Source of the DNA: Alkaliphilus hydrothermalis
GTDB lineage: Bacteria > Bacillota > Clostridia > Peptostreptococcales > Natronincolaceae
Reading direction: 5' to 3'
Assembly: GCF_016908555.1 (NCBI RefSeq)
Contig: NZ_JAFBEE010000020.1
Coordinates: 1-51,106 of the forward strand
Length of the DNA stretch: 51,106 bases
The notes beneath the pieces are model-generated. The model was not told the origin of the DNA, made no database searches, and saw nothing but the letters and a program-made list of their open reading frames with translations. The first letter of the stretch is position 1; the number at the start of each line of letters is the position of its first letter. Shown here piece by piece: positions 41,592-50,784 of this stretch. A program made the position numbers and the translations under genes.

Positions 41592-42794
41592 TTGGAATAT
41601 TTTCAAATGACTGAATCAACTGTAGAAGAATATGTTAAGAAGATTGGTATGTTTGCCAACGAATCAGTTCTTGCCACTAGAGAAGTAGGGGATGGAAATC
41701 TAAATCTAGTCTTTATCGTTAAAGAAGAGGCTACAGGTAAATCTGTAGTTGTTAAGCAGGCTCTACCCTATGTAAGGGTTGTAGGAGAAAGCTGGCCCCT
41801 AAGTATTGATAGAACAATCTTTGAAGCAAATGCATTGGAAATTCAAAGCAAATTGGCTAAAGGATTAGTACCAGAAATCTATCATCGTAATGATGACCTC
41901 GCTTTAATCATCATGGAGGACTTATCCCGTCTTGAACTGATGAGACATGGGATGATTAAGATGAAAAAATATCCGAAGTTCCCAGAGCATATGTCCACCT
42001 TTTTAGCAGATACATTATTTTATACTTCGGACCTATACATGGATTCAGAGGATAAGAAAAAGATGGTGGCAAAGTTCATCAACACTGAGCTATGCAAGAT
42101 TACAGAGGATTTAATCTTCACTGATCCATATTTTGATGCAGAAAGCAATAATATCAATCCTGCCTTAAGACCTTACTTAGAGGAAGTCTTTTGGAAAAAG
42201 CAATACTTGAGACTAGAGACAGCAAAACTAAAATATAAATTTTTAACGGAAGCCCAAAGCTTAATCCATGGGGATCTACATACAGGTTCGATATTTGCTG
42301 GAGAAGAGGAAACAGTTGCCTTTGATACAGAGTTTGCCTTTGTTGGTCCATCTGCCTTTGATGTAGGGAAGGTGATTGGTAACTTCTTAATCAACTATGT
42401 TTCTTGGAGTGGTAAGGATGAAGAACCAGGGAAGGTGAAGGACTACCGAGACTATTTATTGGATTCCATCAATGGATACTACAACCTATTTGTGAAGAAG
42501 TTTAAGGCAAACTGGGACAAGGATGCCAAGGATGTCATCGCTAAAGTGGAAGGCTATCAAGCACACTATATGGAAAATATCTTCCGAGATGCTCTAGGCT
42601 TTGCAGCCGCGGTAATGATTAGAAGAATGCACGGTCTAGCCCACAACCTAGATGTGGATGGAATCGAAAATGAAGAAAAAAGAAAAGATGTACAAATTAC
42701 TATTCTAGAGCTGGCGGAGGAAATTATGATGGATCGCTATAGTTTTGAAAATATCGAAGCAGTAACAAAGCTAGTGAAGGAAAGAATCTACTAG
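41592..42794 (+). CDS. mtnK: S-methyl-5-thioribose kinase
   Basis: The protein is 400 aa, the family length, when started at TTG 41592, which lies 7 nt after GGAGG; the ATG at 41565 lies before the ribosome site. It has an aminoglycoside-phosphotransferase-like kinase fold: GDGNLNLVFIV (glycine loop), SVVVKQALPYVR (Lys), LIHGDLHTGSIF (Brenner motif, about 219-230) and FDTEFAFVGP (metal-binding Asp). It phosphorylates methylthioribose at C1 in salvage of the methylthioadenosine produced by polyamine and other SAM-dependent syntheses. It precedes mtnA by 27 bp. Confidence 0.92.
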   Translation: MEYFQMTESTVEEYVKKIGMFANESVLATREVGDGNLNLVFIVKEEATGKSVVVKQALPYVRVVGESWPLSIDRTIFEANALEIQSKLAKGLVPEIYHRNDDLALIIMEDLSRLELMRHGMIKMKKYPKFPEHMSTFLADTLFYTSDLYMDSEDKKKMVAKFINTELCKITEDLIFTDPYFDAESNNINPALRPYLEEVFWKKQYLRLETAKLKYKFLTEAQSLIHGDLHTGSIFAGEEETVAFDTEFAFVGPSAFDVGKVIGNFLINYVSWSGKDEEPGKVKDYRDYLLDSINGYYNLFVKKFKANWDKDAKDVIAKVEGYQAHYMENIFRDALGFAAAVMIRRMHGLAHNLDVDGIENEEKRKDVQITILELAEEIMMDRYSFENIEAVTKLVKERIY

Positions 42795-42821
42795 GATAAT
42801 CTATTAGGAGGTATTGGAAGG

Positions 42822-43865
42822 ATGACAACGGAATTTTTAAAGCCATTAGAGTGGAAGGACAACACCCTTTATATATTGAACCAATTGAAATTGCCAGAGG
42901 TGGAGGAATATAATCCTAAGAGAACTGTTGAGGAAGTATTCCACGCCATTAGAGATATGGAATTAAGGGGAGCACCTTTGATTGGTATTACAGCAGCATA
43001 TGGAATGGCCATTGCTGCCCAACACATCAATAGTGAAGATCATTCGGAATTCATGGAGGAGATGCAAAAGCAAGCCAGCTACTTAGGAGAGTCAAGACCA
43101 ACAGCGGTGAATCTCTTCTGGGCATTGAAGAGAATGATTGCAAAGGCCATGACCCTAGGGGAAGTATCTTTAGAAGAGAAAAGAAAAGTTCTTTTAGAAG
43201 AAGCTATGATCATCCATAAAGAAGATATCGCCATTAATCGAGCCATCGGTGAAAATCTGATCTCTTTATTAAAGGAAGACATGACCTTGATGACCCACTG
43301 TAATGCAGGTAGCTTAGCAACATCAGAATATGGTACGGCTACGGCTCCAATGTATATTGCAAAGGAGTTGGGCTGGGATATCAAAGTCTATGCCAATGAA
43401 ACAAGACCCTACCTACAGGGGGCAAGACTGACAGCCTACGAATTAGCCCGTGGTGGTGTAGATGTTACCTTGATTACCGACAACATGGCAGGGTTCTTAA
43501 TGTCCCAAGGAAAGATTGATGCCATCATTACTGGAGCAGATCGAGTAGTAGCAAACGGGGATACTGCCAACAAAATAGGAACAATGTCTTTAGCTGTTTT
43601 GGCAAAGTATTTCAACATTCCTTTTTATGTGGCTGTTCCGACCCCAACCATTGACCTTGATATGGAAACAGGAAAGGAAATTCCAATCGAAGAAAGAGGA
43701 CATGAGGAAGTAACTAGTTGGTTTGGTAAACAAATCGCACCAAAGGATATTAAGGTCTACAATCCAGCCTTTGACGTGACTCCTAATGATTTAATCACTG
43801 CCATTGTGACGGAGAAGGGGATTGTGTATCCACCTTTTAATGAAAATTTAAAGAAGCTGTTTTAA
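42822..43865 (+). CDS. mtnA: Methylthioribose-1-phosphate isomerase
   Basis: The protein is 347 aa; ATG 42822 with GGAGGTATTGGAAGG upstream. It is eIF-2B alpha-like. The catalytic pair is visible: the Cys in LMTHCNAGSLATSEYGTA (about 164) and the Asp in ITGADRVVANGDTANKIGT (about 240). Early RGAPLIGITAAYGMA binds phosphate. It converts methylthioribose-1-phosphate to methylthioribulose-1-phosphate. It is the last gene of the three-gene operon; a terminator follows at 43874. Confidence 0.94.
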   Translation: MTTEFLKPLEWKDNTLYILNQLKLPEVEEYNPKRTVEEVFHAIRDMELRGAPLIGITAAYGMAIAAQHINSEDHSEFMEEMQKQASYLGESRPTAVNLFWALKRMIAKAMTLGEVSLEEKRKVLLEEAMIIHKEDIAINRAIGENLISLLKEDMTLMTHCNAGSLATSEYGTATAPMYIAKELGWDIKVYANETRPYLQGARLTAYELARGGVDVTLITDNMAGFLMSQGKIDAIITGADRVVANGDTANKIGTMSLAVLAKYFNIPFYVAVPTPTIDLDMETGKEIPIEERGHEEVTSWFGKQIAPKDIKVYNPAFDVTPNDLITAIVTEKGIVYPPFNENLKKLF

Positions 43866-43873
43866 TTTAATAC

Positions 43874-43922
43874 AAAAGAAACTGCAACTGCTTAAAAATA
43901 ATAGAGGCAGTTTTCTTTTTTT
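43874..43922 (+). terminator. Terminator after mtnA
   Basis: AAAAGAAACTGC pairs with GCAGTTTTCTTTT (one bulge), around a 20-nt A-rich loop; T-rich tail. Confidence 0.8.
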
Positions 43923-43999
43923 GCAGGAAACTGAAAGATTAAATTGAATCTATTTAGATAGACGAAATTTGTTTTTAGAATGATGAAGGAGGAGATAAA

Positions 44000-45607
44000 A
44001 TGAAATATAATGCATTAGAATATCCCTACACATCTCAACGGAGGGTAGTCTACGGAAGAAAGGGAATGGTGGCTACCTCTCAACCATTGGCGGCAGAAGC
44101 AGGAATGGAGATCATGAAAAAAGGTGGGAATGCCATTGATGCCGCCATTGCTACGGCAGCCTGCTTGACGGTGGTGGAGCCCACCTCCAACGGGATTGGT
44201 GGAGATGCCTTTGCCTTAGTATGGGTAAAGGATCAATTATATGGTCTAAATTCCAGTGGACCTTCTCCAATGGGCATCAGTATAGATAAATTGAAAAATG
44301 CAGGCAAAGAAGAAATTCCTAAGTTTGGATGGATTCCAGTAACGGTACCTGGGGCGCCAGCGGCTTGGGGAGAATTATCAAAAAGATTTGGTAAATTACC
44401 TTTGAAAGAAGTACTAAAGCCAGCCATTACCTATGCCAATGAAGGGTTCCCAGTTTCACCTGTGGCGGCGAAATATTGGGGTAAAGCTGTAGAAGCCTAC
44501 AAAAAGCATCTTCAAGGACCAGAATTTCAAGAATGGTTCAAGGTGTTTGCACCAGAGGGAAGAGCACCAGAAGCAGGGGAGATTTGGAAATCACCAGGTC
44601 ACGGTAGAACATTGGAATTGATCGCAGAATCCAATGGAGAAGCCTTTTATAAAGGTGAATTAGCAGACAAAATCCACGAGTTTTCAGTGAAGCATAATGG
44701 ATATTTAAAGAAGTCAGACCTAGAAGCCTTCAAGCCAGAATGGGTGGATCCAATAAAAATGAACTATAAAGGATATGATGTATGGGAGATTCCGCCAAAT
44801 GGTCAAGGACTCATCACCCTAATGGCTTTAAATATCCTAAAGGGATTTGAGTTTACAGAAAGAGAAAATATTGATACTTACCATATCACAATGGAGGCGT
44901 TAAAACTAGCCTTTGTGGATGGTCAAAAGTATATTACAGATTCAAGGGACATGAAGGTAAAGGTGGAGGAACTGCTTTCAGAGGAGTATGGAGCAGAAAG
45001 AAGAAAATTAATCGGGTCTGAGGCAATCCTACCAGAGGCAGGAACACCGCCAAAGGGGGGAACTGTCTATTTAGCCACTGCCGATGGAGAGGGGAACATG
45101 GTATCCTTCATCCAAAGTAACTACATGGGCTTTGGTTCTGGGTTAGTCGTACCTGATACGGGAATCGCCCTTCAAAATAGAGGTCATAACTTCTCAATGG
45201 ATGAAAATCATCACAATGCTTTAGCACCAGGGAAGAGGACCTTCCACACCATTATCCCTGGTTTCTTAACTAAGGATGGTAAAGCTGTAGGACCATTTGG
45301 AGTAATGGGGGGCTTTATGCAACCACAAGGACACCTACAGGTGGTGATGAATACAATTGATTTTAATCTTAATCCACAGGCGGCCCTAGATGCTCCCCGT
45401 TGGCATTGGAGCAAGGAAAAGAGAATTGATGTAGAAAAGACCATGGCACCAGAAATCCAAGCTGCCCTAAAGAAAAAGGGACATGATCTTATCGAAGCGG
45501 AGGAATCAGGGGTATTTGGTAGAGGGCAAATCATCTGGAGGGACGAGAAGGGTGTCCTAGCAGGTGGAACAGAATCAAGAACCGACGGAGGGATTGCTGT
45601 TTGGTAA
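44000..45607 (+). CDS. Gamma-glutamyltransferase family protein (YwrD-like, cytosolic)
   Basis: The protein is 535 aa with AAGGAGGAG before ATG 44000. It is an Ntn-hydrolase of the GGT family: GMVATSQPLAAEAGMEIMKKGGNAIDAAIAT at the start, the self-cleavage and nucleophile region GGTVYLATADGEGNMVSFIQS with the catalytic Thr (about 353), and GVMGGFMQPQGHLQV near the end. It has no signal peptide, unlike secreted GGT, and resembles Bacillus YwrD. It may hydrolyse gamma-glutamyl amides or act on glutaryl-type amides; the natural substrate of the YwrD branch is not settled. It lies 22 bp before the yhaO-like gene. Confidence 0.85.
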   Translation: MKYNALEYPYTSQRRVVYGRKGMVATSQPLAAEAGMEIMKKGGNAIDAAIATAACLTVVEPTSNGIGGDAFALVWVKDQLYGLNSSGPSPMGISIDKLKNAGKEEIPKFGWIPVTVPGAPAAWGELSKRFGKLPLKEVLKPAITYANEGFPVSPVAAKYWGKAVEAYKKHLQGPEFQEWFKVFAPEGRAPEAGEIWKSPGHGRTLELIAESNGEAFYKGELADKIHEFSVKHNGYLKKSDLEAFKPEWVDPIKMNYKGYDVWEIPPNGQGLITLMALNILKGFEFTERENIDTYHITMEALKLAFVDGQKYITDSRDMKVKVEELLSEEYGAERRKLIGSEAILPEAGTPPKGGTVYLATADGEGNMVSFIQSNYMGFGSGLVVPDTGIALQNRGHNFSMDENHHNALAPGKRTFHTIIPGFLTKDGKAVGPFGVMGGFMQPQGHLQVVMNTIDFNLNPQAALDAPRWHWSKEKRIDVEKTMAPEIQAALKKKGHDLIEAEESGVFGRGQIIWRDEKGVLAGGTESRTDGGIAVW

Positions 45608-45629
45608 TAAGAGTTAGTGGGGTGTTAGT

Positions 45630-46928
45630 ATGTTAAAATTCATTCATATAGGGGATGTTCATTTAGATACTACCTTTTACTCAAGGGAAAGTGCTATTCG
45701 AGAAAAACTAAGGGGTAGTTTGAGAATGGCTTTTTTAGAGGTGATTGAGGCTTGTATACTAGAAAAAGTAGATGCCCTATTGATTGCAGGAGACTTGTTT
45801 GACAATCACCAACTATCCTTTCAGACAGAGGAATTGCTGATCAAGTCTTTTAATAGATTAAATGAACACAACATTAAAGTATTCTATGCCACAGGGAATC
45901 ATGACCCTGGGGAGATACGTTCGAGGGTGGGGGCTATCCGATGGCCCGATAATGTAATGGTATTTGCAAATGATGAAATTTGTGATGTAGATGTTTCAAA
46001 TCTTCAAGGAGAAATCATAGGTAAAATCATTTCTGTAGGACATAAGACAAATAGGGAATCTCGAAATTTAGTACAAGAGTTTCCTGTTAAAAGGGGTGAT
46101 ATTCCCCATGTAGGGTTAGTCCATGCCATGGTCACCAATGCCAGTGATGTTGAAAAGCACGACAGATATTTACCCTGCACCAAGGAGGATTTATTGGAAA
46201 AGGGTTATGACTTTTGGGCTTTGGGACATATTCATCAATACCAAGAAATCGGTGAAGCTACGAATATCTACTACAGTGGCAATCTACAGGGAAGACATCC
46301 TAGGGAAACTGGAGAAAAGGGTGGCCTACTGGTGACCATTGAGGAAAACGGATTGACTAAGGTGGAGTTCAAAAACTTTGCTAAGGTAATCTGGAGTACC
46401 CTATCGGTGGATCAACTGGAGGAAATGACCTCCTACAATCAAATGAAGGATTATTTAGTAGATTTAGCCACAAACCATTTAGAGGGAGGGTATGCTCCCT
46501 CTAGGATGGAGGGAATCCTACGGGTAGAGCTAAAGGGTAGATGCCCCCTAAGGGAGGAACTTCATGAGGAAGAAAACATCCGTCAACTGGAGGAGGATTT
46601 AAAATATCACTTTAATCTTTTGTCTGTGGAGGTAAAGACAGAGGAATTATTACCCCTACAAAATGTAGAAGATTACAGGGATGGAGATAATGTATTGGCA
46701 AAGATACTGGCTTTTTTGGAGGAAGTACAAGAGGTAGTTGAGGAAGGACAAGTAAAAGGGGAAGTTCGTGGAGAATGGGAAGAAAACCCGCTATTAGAAA
46801 GACTCCTAAAATTGCCCTTCGCCAATAAGGGAATGAAAACCAATGCAGAAAAGCTCCAATATATTAGTAAACTCCTAAAGGGATTGCCAGAACAAGCGGT
46901 ACATCGAATGGTGGTGGAGGATCAATGA
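45630..46928 (+). CDS. yhaO: DNA repair exonuclease, YhaO/SbcD-like
   Basis: The protein is 432 aa; ATG 45630 follows GTGGGGTG. It has a calcineurin-type phosphoesterase domain with all metal motifs: HIGDVHLDT (DxH, about 6-14), AGDLFDN (about 52-58), ATGNHDPG (about 89-96), GLVHAMV and LGHIHQYQ (GHxH). A C-terminal part (from about 270) matches the capping region of SbcD/Mre11. The stop codon overlaps the start of the ATPase gene (ATGA at 46925), showing translational coupling. By family, the pair forms an SbcCD/Mre11-Rad50-like nuclease acting at DNA ends, hairpins or breaks. Confidence 0.9.
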   Translation: MLKFIHIGDVHLDTTFYSRESAIREKLRGSLRMAFLEVIEACILEKVDALLIAGDLFDNHQLSFQTEELLIKSFNRLNEHNIKVFYATGNHDPGEIRSRVGAIRWPDNVMVFANDEICDVDVSNLQGEIIGKIISVGHKTNRESRNLVQEFPVKRGDIPHVGLVHAMVTNASDVEKHDRYLPCTKEDLLEKGYDFWALGHIHQYQEIGEATNIYYSGNLQGRHPRETGEKGGLLVTIEENGLTKVEFKNFAKVIWSTLSVDQLEEMTSYNQMKDYLVDLATNHLEGGYAPSRMEGILRVELKGRCPLREELHEEENIRQLEEDLKYHFNLLSVEVKTEELLPLQNVEDYRDGDNVLAKILAFLEEVQEVVEEGQVKGEVRGEWEENPLLERLLKLPFANKGMKTNAEKLQYISKLLKGLPEQAVHRMVVEDQ

Positions 46929-49630
46929 AGATTAAAAAACTGGAAATTATAGATTTTGGGAAGTTCAGCGACACCACATTAAACTCCTTAGATCAAGGTA
47001 TGGTGGTGATCTATGGAAAAAATGAAGCAGGAAAAACAACCCTTTTTAATCTTATCAACTCTCTAATATTTGGTTTTTCACCTGCTAAGAGTGAAAATCA
47101 TCCCTATTCCTCTTGGAAAAATGAGAGAATTGAATTTAAAAGTGTAATCACCACAGATGAAGGAGAAGAGGTTCATTTATATAGAAGACTCTTAAGTAGT
47201 CCAAAGGGACAAATGACAATGGACGACAATTTAATTGAGTTGAAGAATGCCCCCCTCCCCTTTGCAAATCATATTTCCTGGGAAATCTATAATAAAATCT
47301 ATTCTTTAAGGGTGGAGGATTTAGTCGAAATTCAGGGGAAGGCTTGGGACGAGGTTCAAGACAAGCTTTTAGCCAATTTTGGCAATATCAATATTAGAAA
47401 TACGAAAGATGTAATCAAAGAAATAAATGAAGAGGCAAATACAATCCATAGGCATAGTGGTCGAGGAAAAACTTTAGTAAAGGAAATTGAAACAGAAATT
47501 CAGGGGCTGAAAAAGGAAAAGCAAGAGGCCTTGGCAACTCAATCTCGATTAAAGAACTATGACCAAAGATTAGCTGTAACTAAAAGTAAAATCGAAGAAA
47601 AAACCGAGGAAAAAATCATCCTAAAAGTGCAGTTGAAAAGGGCAAAACAATTGACTCCCATTAAAGCAATGATTTCTGAGGTGGAGGAATTGAGGAGACA
47701 ACAGATAAAAAATCCTTTATTGGAGTCCCTCTCCCACAATGTAGGAGAGAAATTGCAGGAGTTGGAGGAACAACAACAGAACCTACAAAAAGCCATAGAG
47801 CGTAAAAAGGATGCCATTTCAGAAAAACAGGAAAAAATCCACGACTTTACGACAGAGGAAAACTTAATTTTATCTAAAAAGGACCAGGTGGAGGAGGAAT
47901 ATAAAAGGCACCTTAAACTAGAAAATCTGAGGGCGGAAAATCAACAACTGCAACAGGAAACCCTACGGATTGAGGATCGTTTGAAACAGGAATCCCGTGA
48001 CCTTTTCACTAAGGATATTACCGAGGATATTGAGGGAGAAACCCCTCAAAGGATTAAAGGATTAAATATTCCCGAGTTAGGACTGATGATTACCGCCCAG
48101 CAAAAAGCTAAAGAGGGCTTACGGGAGGTGGAGGGACTACTTCATTATCAGCATCAGCAGAAAAAAGAGGTCAAGACATCTAATGCCTACATAGTAGCTG
48201 GAATTGTTGGGTTTCTTCTAATGGTGCTAGGTTTGGTATTGAATTTAACTCCGCTACAGGTACTTGGAGGGATCGCCATCATCTATGGTGTCACCGATTG
48301 GATGAATGGACACCGAATTAAAAAGCAACTGATGGAGGAAGTAAGGGGATCAAACAAGGAAAAGGATCTTTTACAGAGAAAACAGCAGTTGACTGTGGAA
48401 CTGGAAGAAAAGCAAAAGGAAATCTTTAAAAAATTTGAAGCCATACCAATTCCTAAACTGGTGCTGGAAAATCTACAGGAATTGTTTTTAACTAATCTAA
48501 TCAAGGTAAAGGATTTGATTTATCAGTTGGAGGATAAGAAAAGATCTCTAAAGGATAAGCAACAGCAGGAGGACGTGGTATCTAAGGAGATAACCCAATT
48601 CTTAGAGCAATTCAATAATAAAGATATGGAGGCAGGGCAACAGTTTCTATATCTTAAGAGGATGATTCCTCTATTTGAAAATAAGAAAGTCATTAATCAA
48701 ACCCTGAAGGAGGATTTAGCAGAACTGGAGAGAGGATTAAAGGAGTTGCAGGATACGCTACAGGATTCTGTTTCTACTTCTGAGGTGTTGATGGAGAAGT
48801 TAAAGGCACTTGGGGGTGGCTCCAAAGAGGTAGGTCTAAGGACTTTAAAAGAAAACCAACATCTTCAAGGGAAAATCTACCTTATGGAGGAACAACTGAA
48901 TAAAATACCTGACCTTGATTCTCTAACGAAGGAAATTAACAGCTATCCCCAAGAAGAGGCTTGGATTTTTTCTGATTTAGAAATAGAACGGGCAGAGGAA
49001 AAGGTCGAGGAAATAGAAGGAAATCTCCAAAACCTAAAGGATGAGAAAAAGGAGCTGGAAATCATAATCCAACAGTTATTGAAGTCAGTTACTTTGGATG
49101 AAATTGAAAGTAGAATTTTACTATTGCAGACAGAGTTAGTAAAAGCCTTTGAAAAAAGAGATGCCCTCATGCTATTGGCAGAGGTAATGGGGAGGGCAGA
49201 AGAACTCTTTAGGGAAGAAAATCAACCGGATGTACTGAAAAATGCCAGTAGGTATCTTGACCTCATTACAGGAGGGAAATATACCACCATCTATCTGGAG
49301 GAAAGCCAAGAGGGGACGACAATTCTTTTAAAGGAAAAATATAACCCAATACCTAGAAGGGTTACGGAAACCTTCAGTAAGGGAACCCTCCATCAACTCT
49401 ATTTATCCTTAAGATTATCATTGATTGATCATTTAGATGGTAAGGGTGAAAACCTACCTATTTCCTTTGATGAATTATTAATCAATTGGGATGAGGAACG
49501 TCTAGATTATAATCTTCAACTCCTAAAGGAAATCAGTAAAAAGAGACAAATCTTTATGTTTACCTGCCACGATTGGATGGCAAGGAAAATTGAAGATGCC
49601 TTTGGAGTACAGCGGATCCAGTTAGATTAA
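46925..49630 (+). CDS. yhaN: YhaN-like SMC/Rad50-type ATPase with internal membrane segments
   Basis: The protein is 901 aa. Walker A IYGKNEAGKTTLFNL (about 30-44) opens the AAA_23/Rad50 N-lobe. Long coiled coils follow (about 190-345 and 455-760). The C-lobe has the signature-like FSKGTLHQLYLSLRLSLID (about 819-837), Walker B ISFDELLINWDEERL and the switch histidine in MFTCHDW. Between the coils, residues about 420-457 form two hydrophobic helices (YIVAGIVGFLLMVLGLVL and LQVLGGIAIIYGV), so the protein is probably membrane-bound. This feature is known for YhaN. It partners with the upstream YhaO exonuclease. Confidence 0.87.
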   Translation: MKIKKLEIIDFGKFSDTTLNSLDQGMVVIYGKNEAGKTTLFNLINSLIFGFSPAKSENHPYSSWKNERIEFKSVITTDEGEEVHLYRRLLSSPKGQMTMDDNLIELKNAPLPFANHISWEIYNKIYSLRVEDLVEIQGKAWDEVQDKLLANFGNINIRNTKDVIKEINEEANTIHRHSGRGKTLVKEIETEIQGLKKEKQEALATQSRLKNYDQRLAVTKSKIEEKTEEKIILKVQLKRAKQLTPIKAMISEVEELRRQQIKNPLLESLSHNVGEKLQELEEQQQNLQKAIERKKDAISEKQEKIHDFTTEENLILSKKDQVEEEYKRHLKLENLRAENQQLQQETLRIEDRLKQESRDLFTKDITEDIEGETPQRIKGLNIPELGLMITAQQKAKEGLREVEGLLHYQHQQKKEVKTSNAYIVAGIVGFLLMVLGLVLNLTPLQVLGGIAIIYGVTDWMNGHRIKKQLMEEVRGSNKEKDLLQRKQQLTVELEEKQKEIFKKFEAIPIPKLVLENLQELFLTNLIKVKDLIYQLEDKKRSLKDKQQQEDVVSKEITQFLEQFNNKDMEAGQQFLYLKRMIPLFENKKVINQTLKEDLAELERGLKELQDTLQDSVSTSEVLMEKLKALGGGSKEVGLRTLKENQHLQGKIYLMEEQLNKIPDLDSLTKEINSYPQEEAWIFSDLEIERAEEKVEEIEGNLQNLKDEKKELEIIIQQLLKSVTLDEIESRILLLQTELVKAFEKRDALMLLAEVMGRAEELFREENQPDVLKNASRYLDLITGGKYTTIYLEESQEGTTILLKEKYNPIPRRVTETFSKGTLHQLYLSLRLSLIDHLDGKGENLPISFDELLINWDEERLDYNLQLLKEISKKRQIFMFTCHDWMARKIEDAFGVQRIQLD

Positions 49631-49644
49631 AAGGAGGTGGACTT

Positions 49645-49905
49645 ATGCCATATACCTATATGCTGGAATGCAATGATGGGAGCCTCTACACAGGTTGGAC
49701 AGTAGACTTGGAAGCCCGTCTAAAGACCCACAACAAAGGAACAGGGGCAAAGTACACCCGTTGCAGATTACCTGTAAAGATGGTCTATTGGGAAGAACTA
49801 CCCAATAGGAGTGAAGCCCAAAAGAGGGAGGCTGCTTTGAGGAAACTTAGTAGGAAGAAGAAGGAGAAACTTATAATGGAGACTAGTCAGACTCCAATAG
49901 ACTAG
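49645..49905 (+). CDS. GIY-YIG domain protein, YhbQ/YazA-like
   Basis: The protein is 86 aa; ATG 49645 follows AAAAGGAGGTGG. It is a stand-alone GIY-YIG nuclease fold: YTYMLECNDGSLYTGWT (the GIY-YIG strands as TYM...YTG), the catalytic Arg in DLEARLKTHNKGTGAKYTR, and the Glu late in SEAQKREAALRKL. Similar small proteins (UPF0213) have shown DNA cleavage in some reports, but their cellular role is unclear. It follows the yhaO-yhaN genes by 14 bp, suggesting the same transcript and a DNA repair setting. Confidence 0.9.
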   Translation: MPYTYMLECNDGSLYTGWTVDLEARLKTHNKGTGAKYTRCRLPVKMVYWEELPNRSEAQKREAALRKLSRKKKEKLIMETSQTPID

Positions 49906-49987
49906 CGTAAGCAATTCCACTTTTGAATATCCCTTAACCCTTTTGAGTTTTCCATGTATCGTTAATAAAGAAAATGTCAATGATACA

Positions 49988-50008
49988 CCTAAGTATTACT
50001 TAGGAGGG
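49988..50008 (+). promoter_or_regulatory. Small hairpin overlapping the ribosome site of the cis-prenyltransferase-like gene
   Basis: CCTAAGT (49988-49994), loop ATT, ACTTAGG (49998-50004): a perfect 7-bp stem whose last three bases are the first three of the AGGAGGG ribosome site (50002-50008). It could limit translation start. Confidence 0.5.
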
Positions 50009-50014
50009 AAAAGG

Positions 50015-50659
50015 ATGAAAGTACCAAAACATATCGGAATTATCCCAGATGGCAATCGGCGTTGGGCAGAGGGGCAGGGACTTACAAAAGAAATGGGATA
50101 CGACAAAGGTTTAGACCCAGGATTAGAACTCTTCCGCCTTTGCAAGGAGCAAGGAATTGAGGAAGTCTCATATTATGGATTCACGATGGATAATACAAAA
50201 CGGCCTAGTCAGCAAACTAGAGCCTTTACAGATGCCTGCATCAAGGCAGTAAAGATGCTGGCGGAGGAAGATGCCTCACTTCTGGTCTTAGGAAATACGG
50301 ATTCCCCCATGTTTCCAAAGGAACTTTTGCCCTTTACCAAAAGAAAAGCCCTTGGCAAGGGAACCTTAAAGGTGAATTTCTTAGTCAACTATGGTTGGCA
50401 ATGGGACTTAGGACATCTTACTAAAAATGAAGATGGCATCAAGACAAATTATTATGGAGGGCTTAAATCCAATGATGTCTCAAGAATAGATTTAATCATC
50501 CGATGGGGAGGAAGAAGGAGACTCAGCGGGTTCCTACCAGCCCAATCGGTATACGCTGATTTTTATGTAGTGGATGAATATTGGCCAGATTTTAAACCCC
50601 AGCATTTGTATGATGCGCTTGACTGGTATAGGCTACAAGATATTACCCTAGGAGGGTAG
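50015..50659 (+). CDS. Undecaprenyl diphosphate synthase family protein, divergent
   Basis: The protein is 214 aa from ATG 50015 behind AGGAGGG; an upstream ATG (49943) has no ribosome site. It has a cis-prenyltransferase fold: HIGIIPDGNRRWAEGQGL (about 6-23) keeps the catalytic Asp-Gly-Asn. Then YYGFTMDNTKRPSQQ replaces the usual YAFSTENWKR, and RWGGRRRLSGFLPAQSVYADFYVVDEYWPDF replaces RTGGExRISNF...YAELYF...WPDF. Notable changes are RTGGE to RWGGR, the metal/diphosphate Glu to Asp in YADFY, and MGH to MGY. It is about 30 residues shorter than ordinary UppS. It is probably a specialised or partner-type prenyltransferase rather than the essential UppS. Confidence 0.75.
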   Translation: MKVPKHIGIIPDGNRRWAEGQGLTKEMGYDKGLDPGLELFRLCKEQGIEEVSYYGFTMDNTKRPSQQTRAFTDACIKAVKMLAEEDASLLVLGNTDSPMFPKELLPFTKRKALGKGTLKVNFLVNYGWQWDLGHLTKNEDGIKTNYYGGLKSNDVSRIDLIIRWGGRRRLSGFLPAQSVYADFYVVDEYWPDFKPQHLYDALDWYRLQDITLGG

Positions 50660-50660
50660 T

Positions 50661-50782
50661 AGCCTGTTGAAAATACCCTATCTTCTGCGTCATTTCAAAA
50701 GACCAGCATTCTCGCGTATTATTTATACGCGACGATCGCTGGTCTTTCTTATTCCTTGAATATAGGGCATTTTGAACAGGCT
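50661..50782. repeat. Palindromic element, type A, copy 1
   Basis: The outer arms AGCCTGTTGAAAATACCCTA and TAGGGCATTTTGAACAGGCT pair with two mismatches. Inside are the conserved linker CTTCTGCGTCA, inner arms AAAGACCAGC / GCTGGTCTTT (perfect), the core CGCGTATTATTTATACGCG, and the right linker TTCCTTGAAT. It begins 1 bp after the cis-prenyltransferase stop codon. Confidence 0.9.
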
Positions 50783-50784
50783 AT

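Noticed and set aside
46925..49630. Frameshift or fusion because of membrane helices in a Rad50-like ATPase
   Set aside because: The reading frame is continuous and internal membrane segments are a known trait of YhaN-type proteins.
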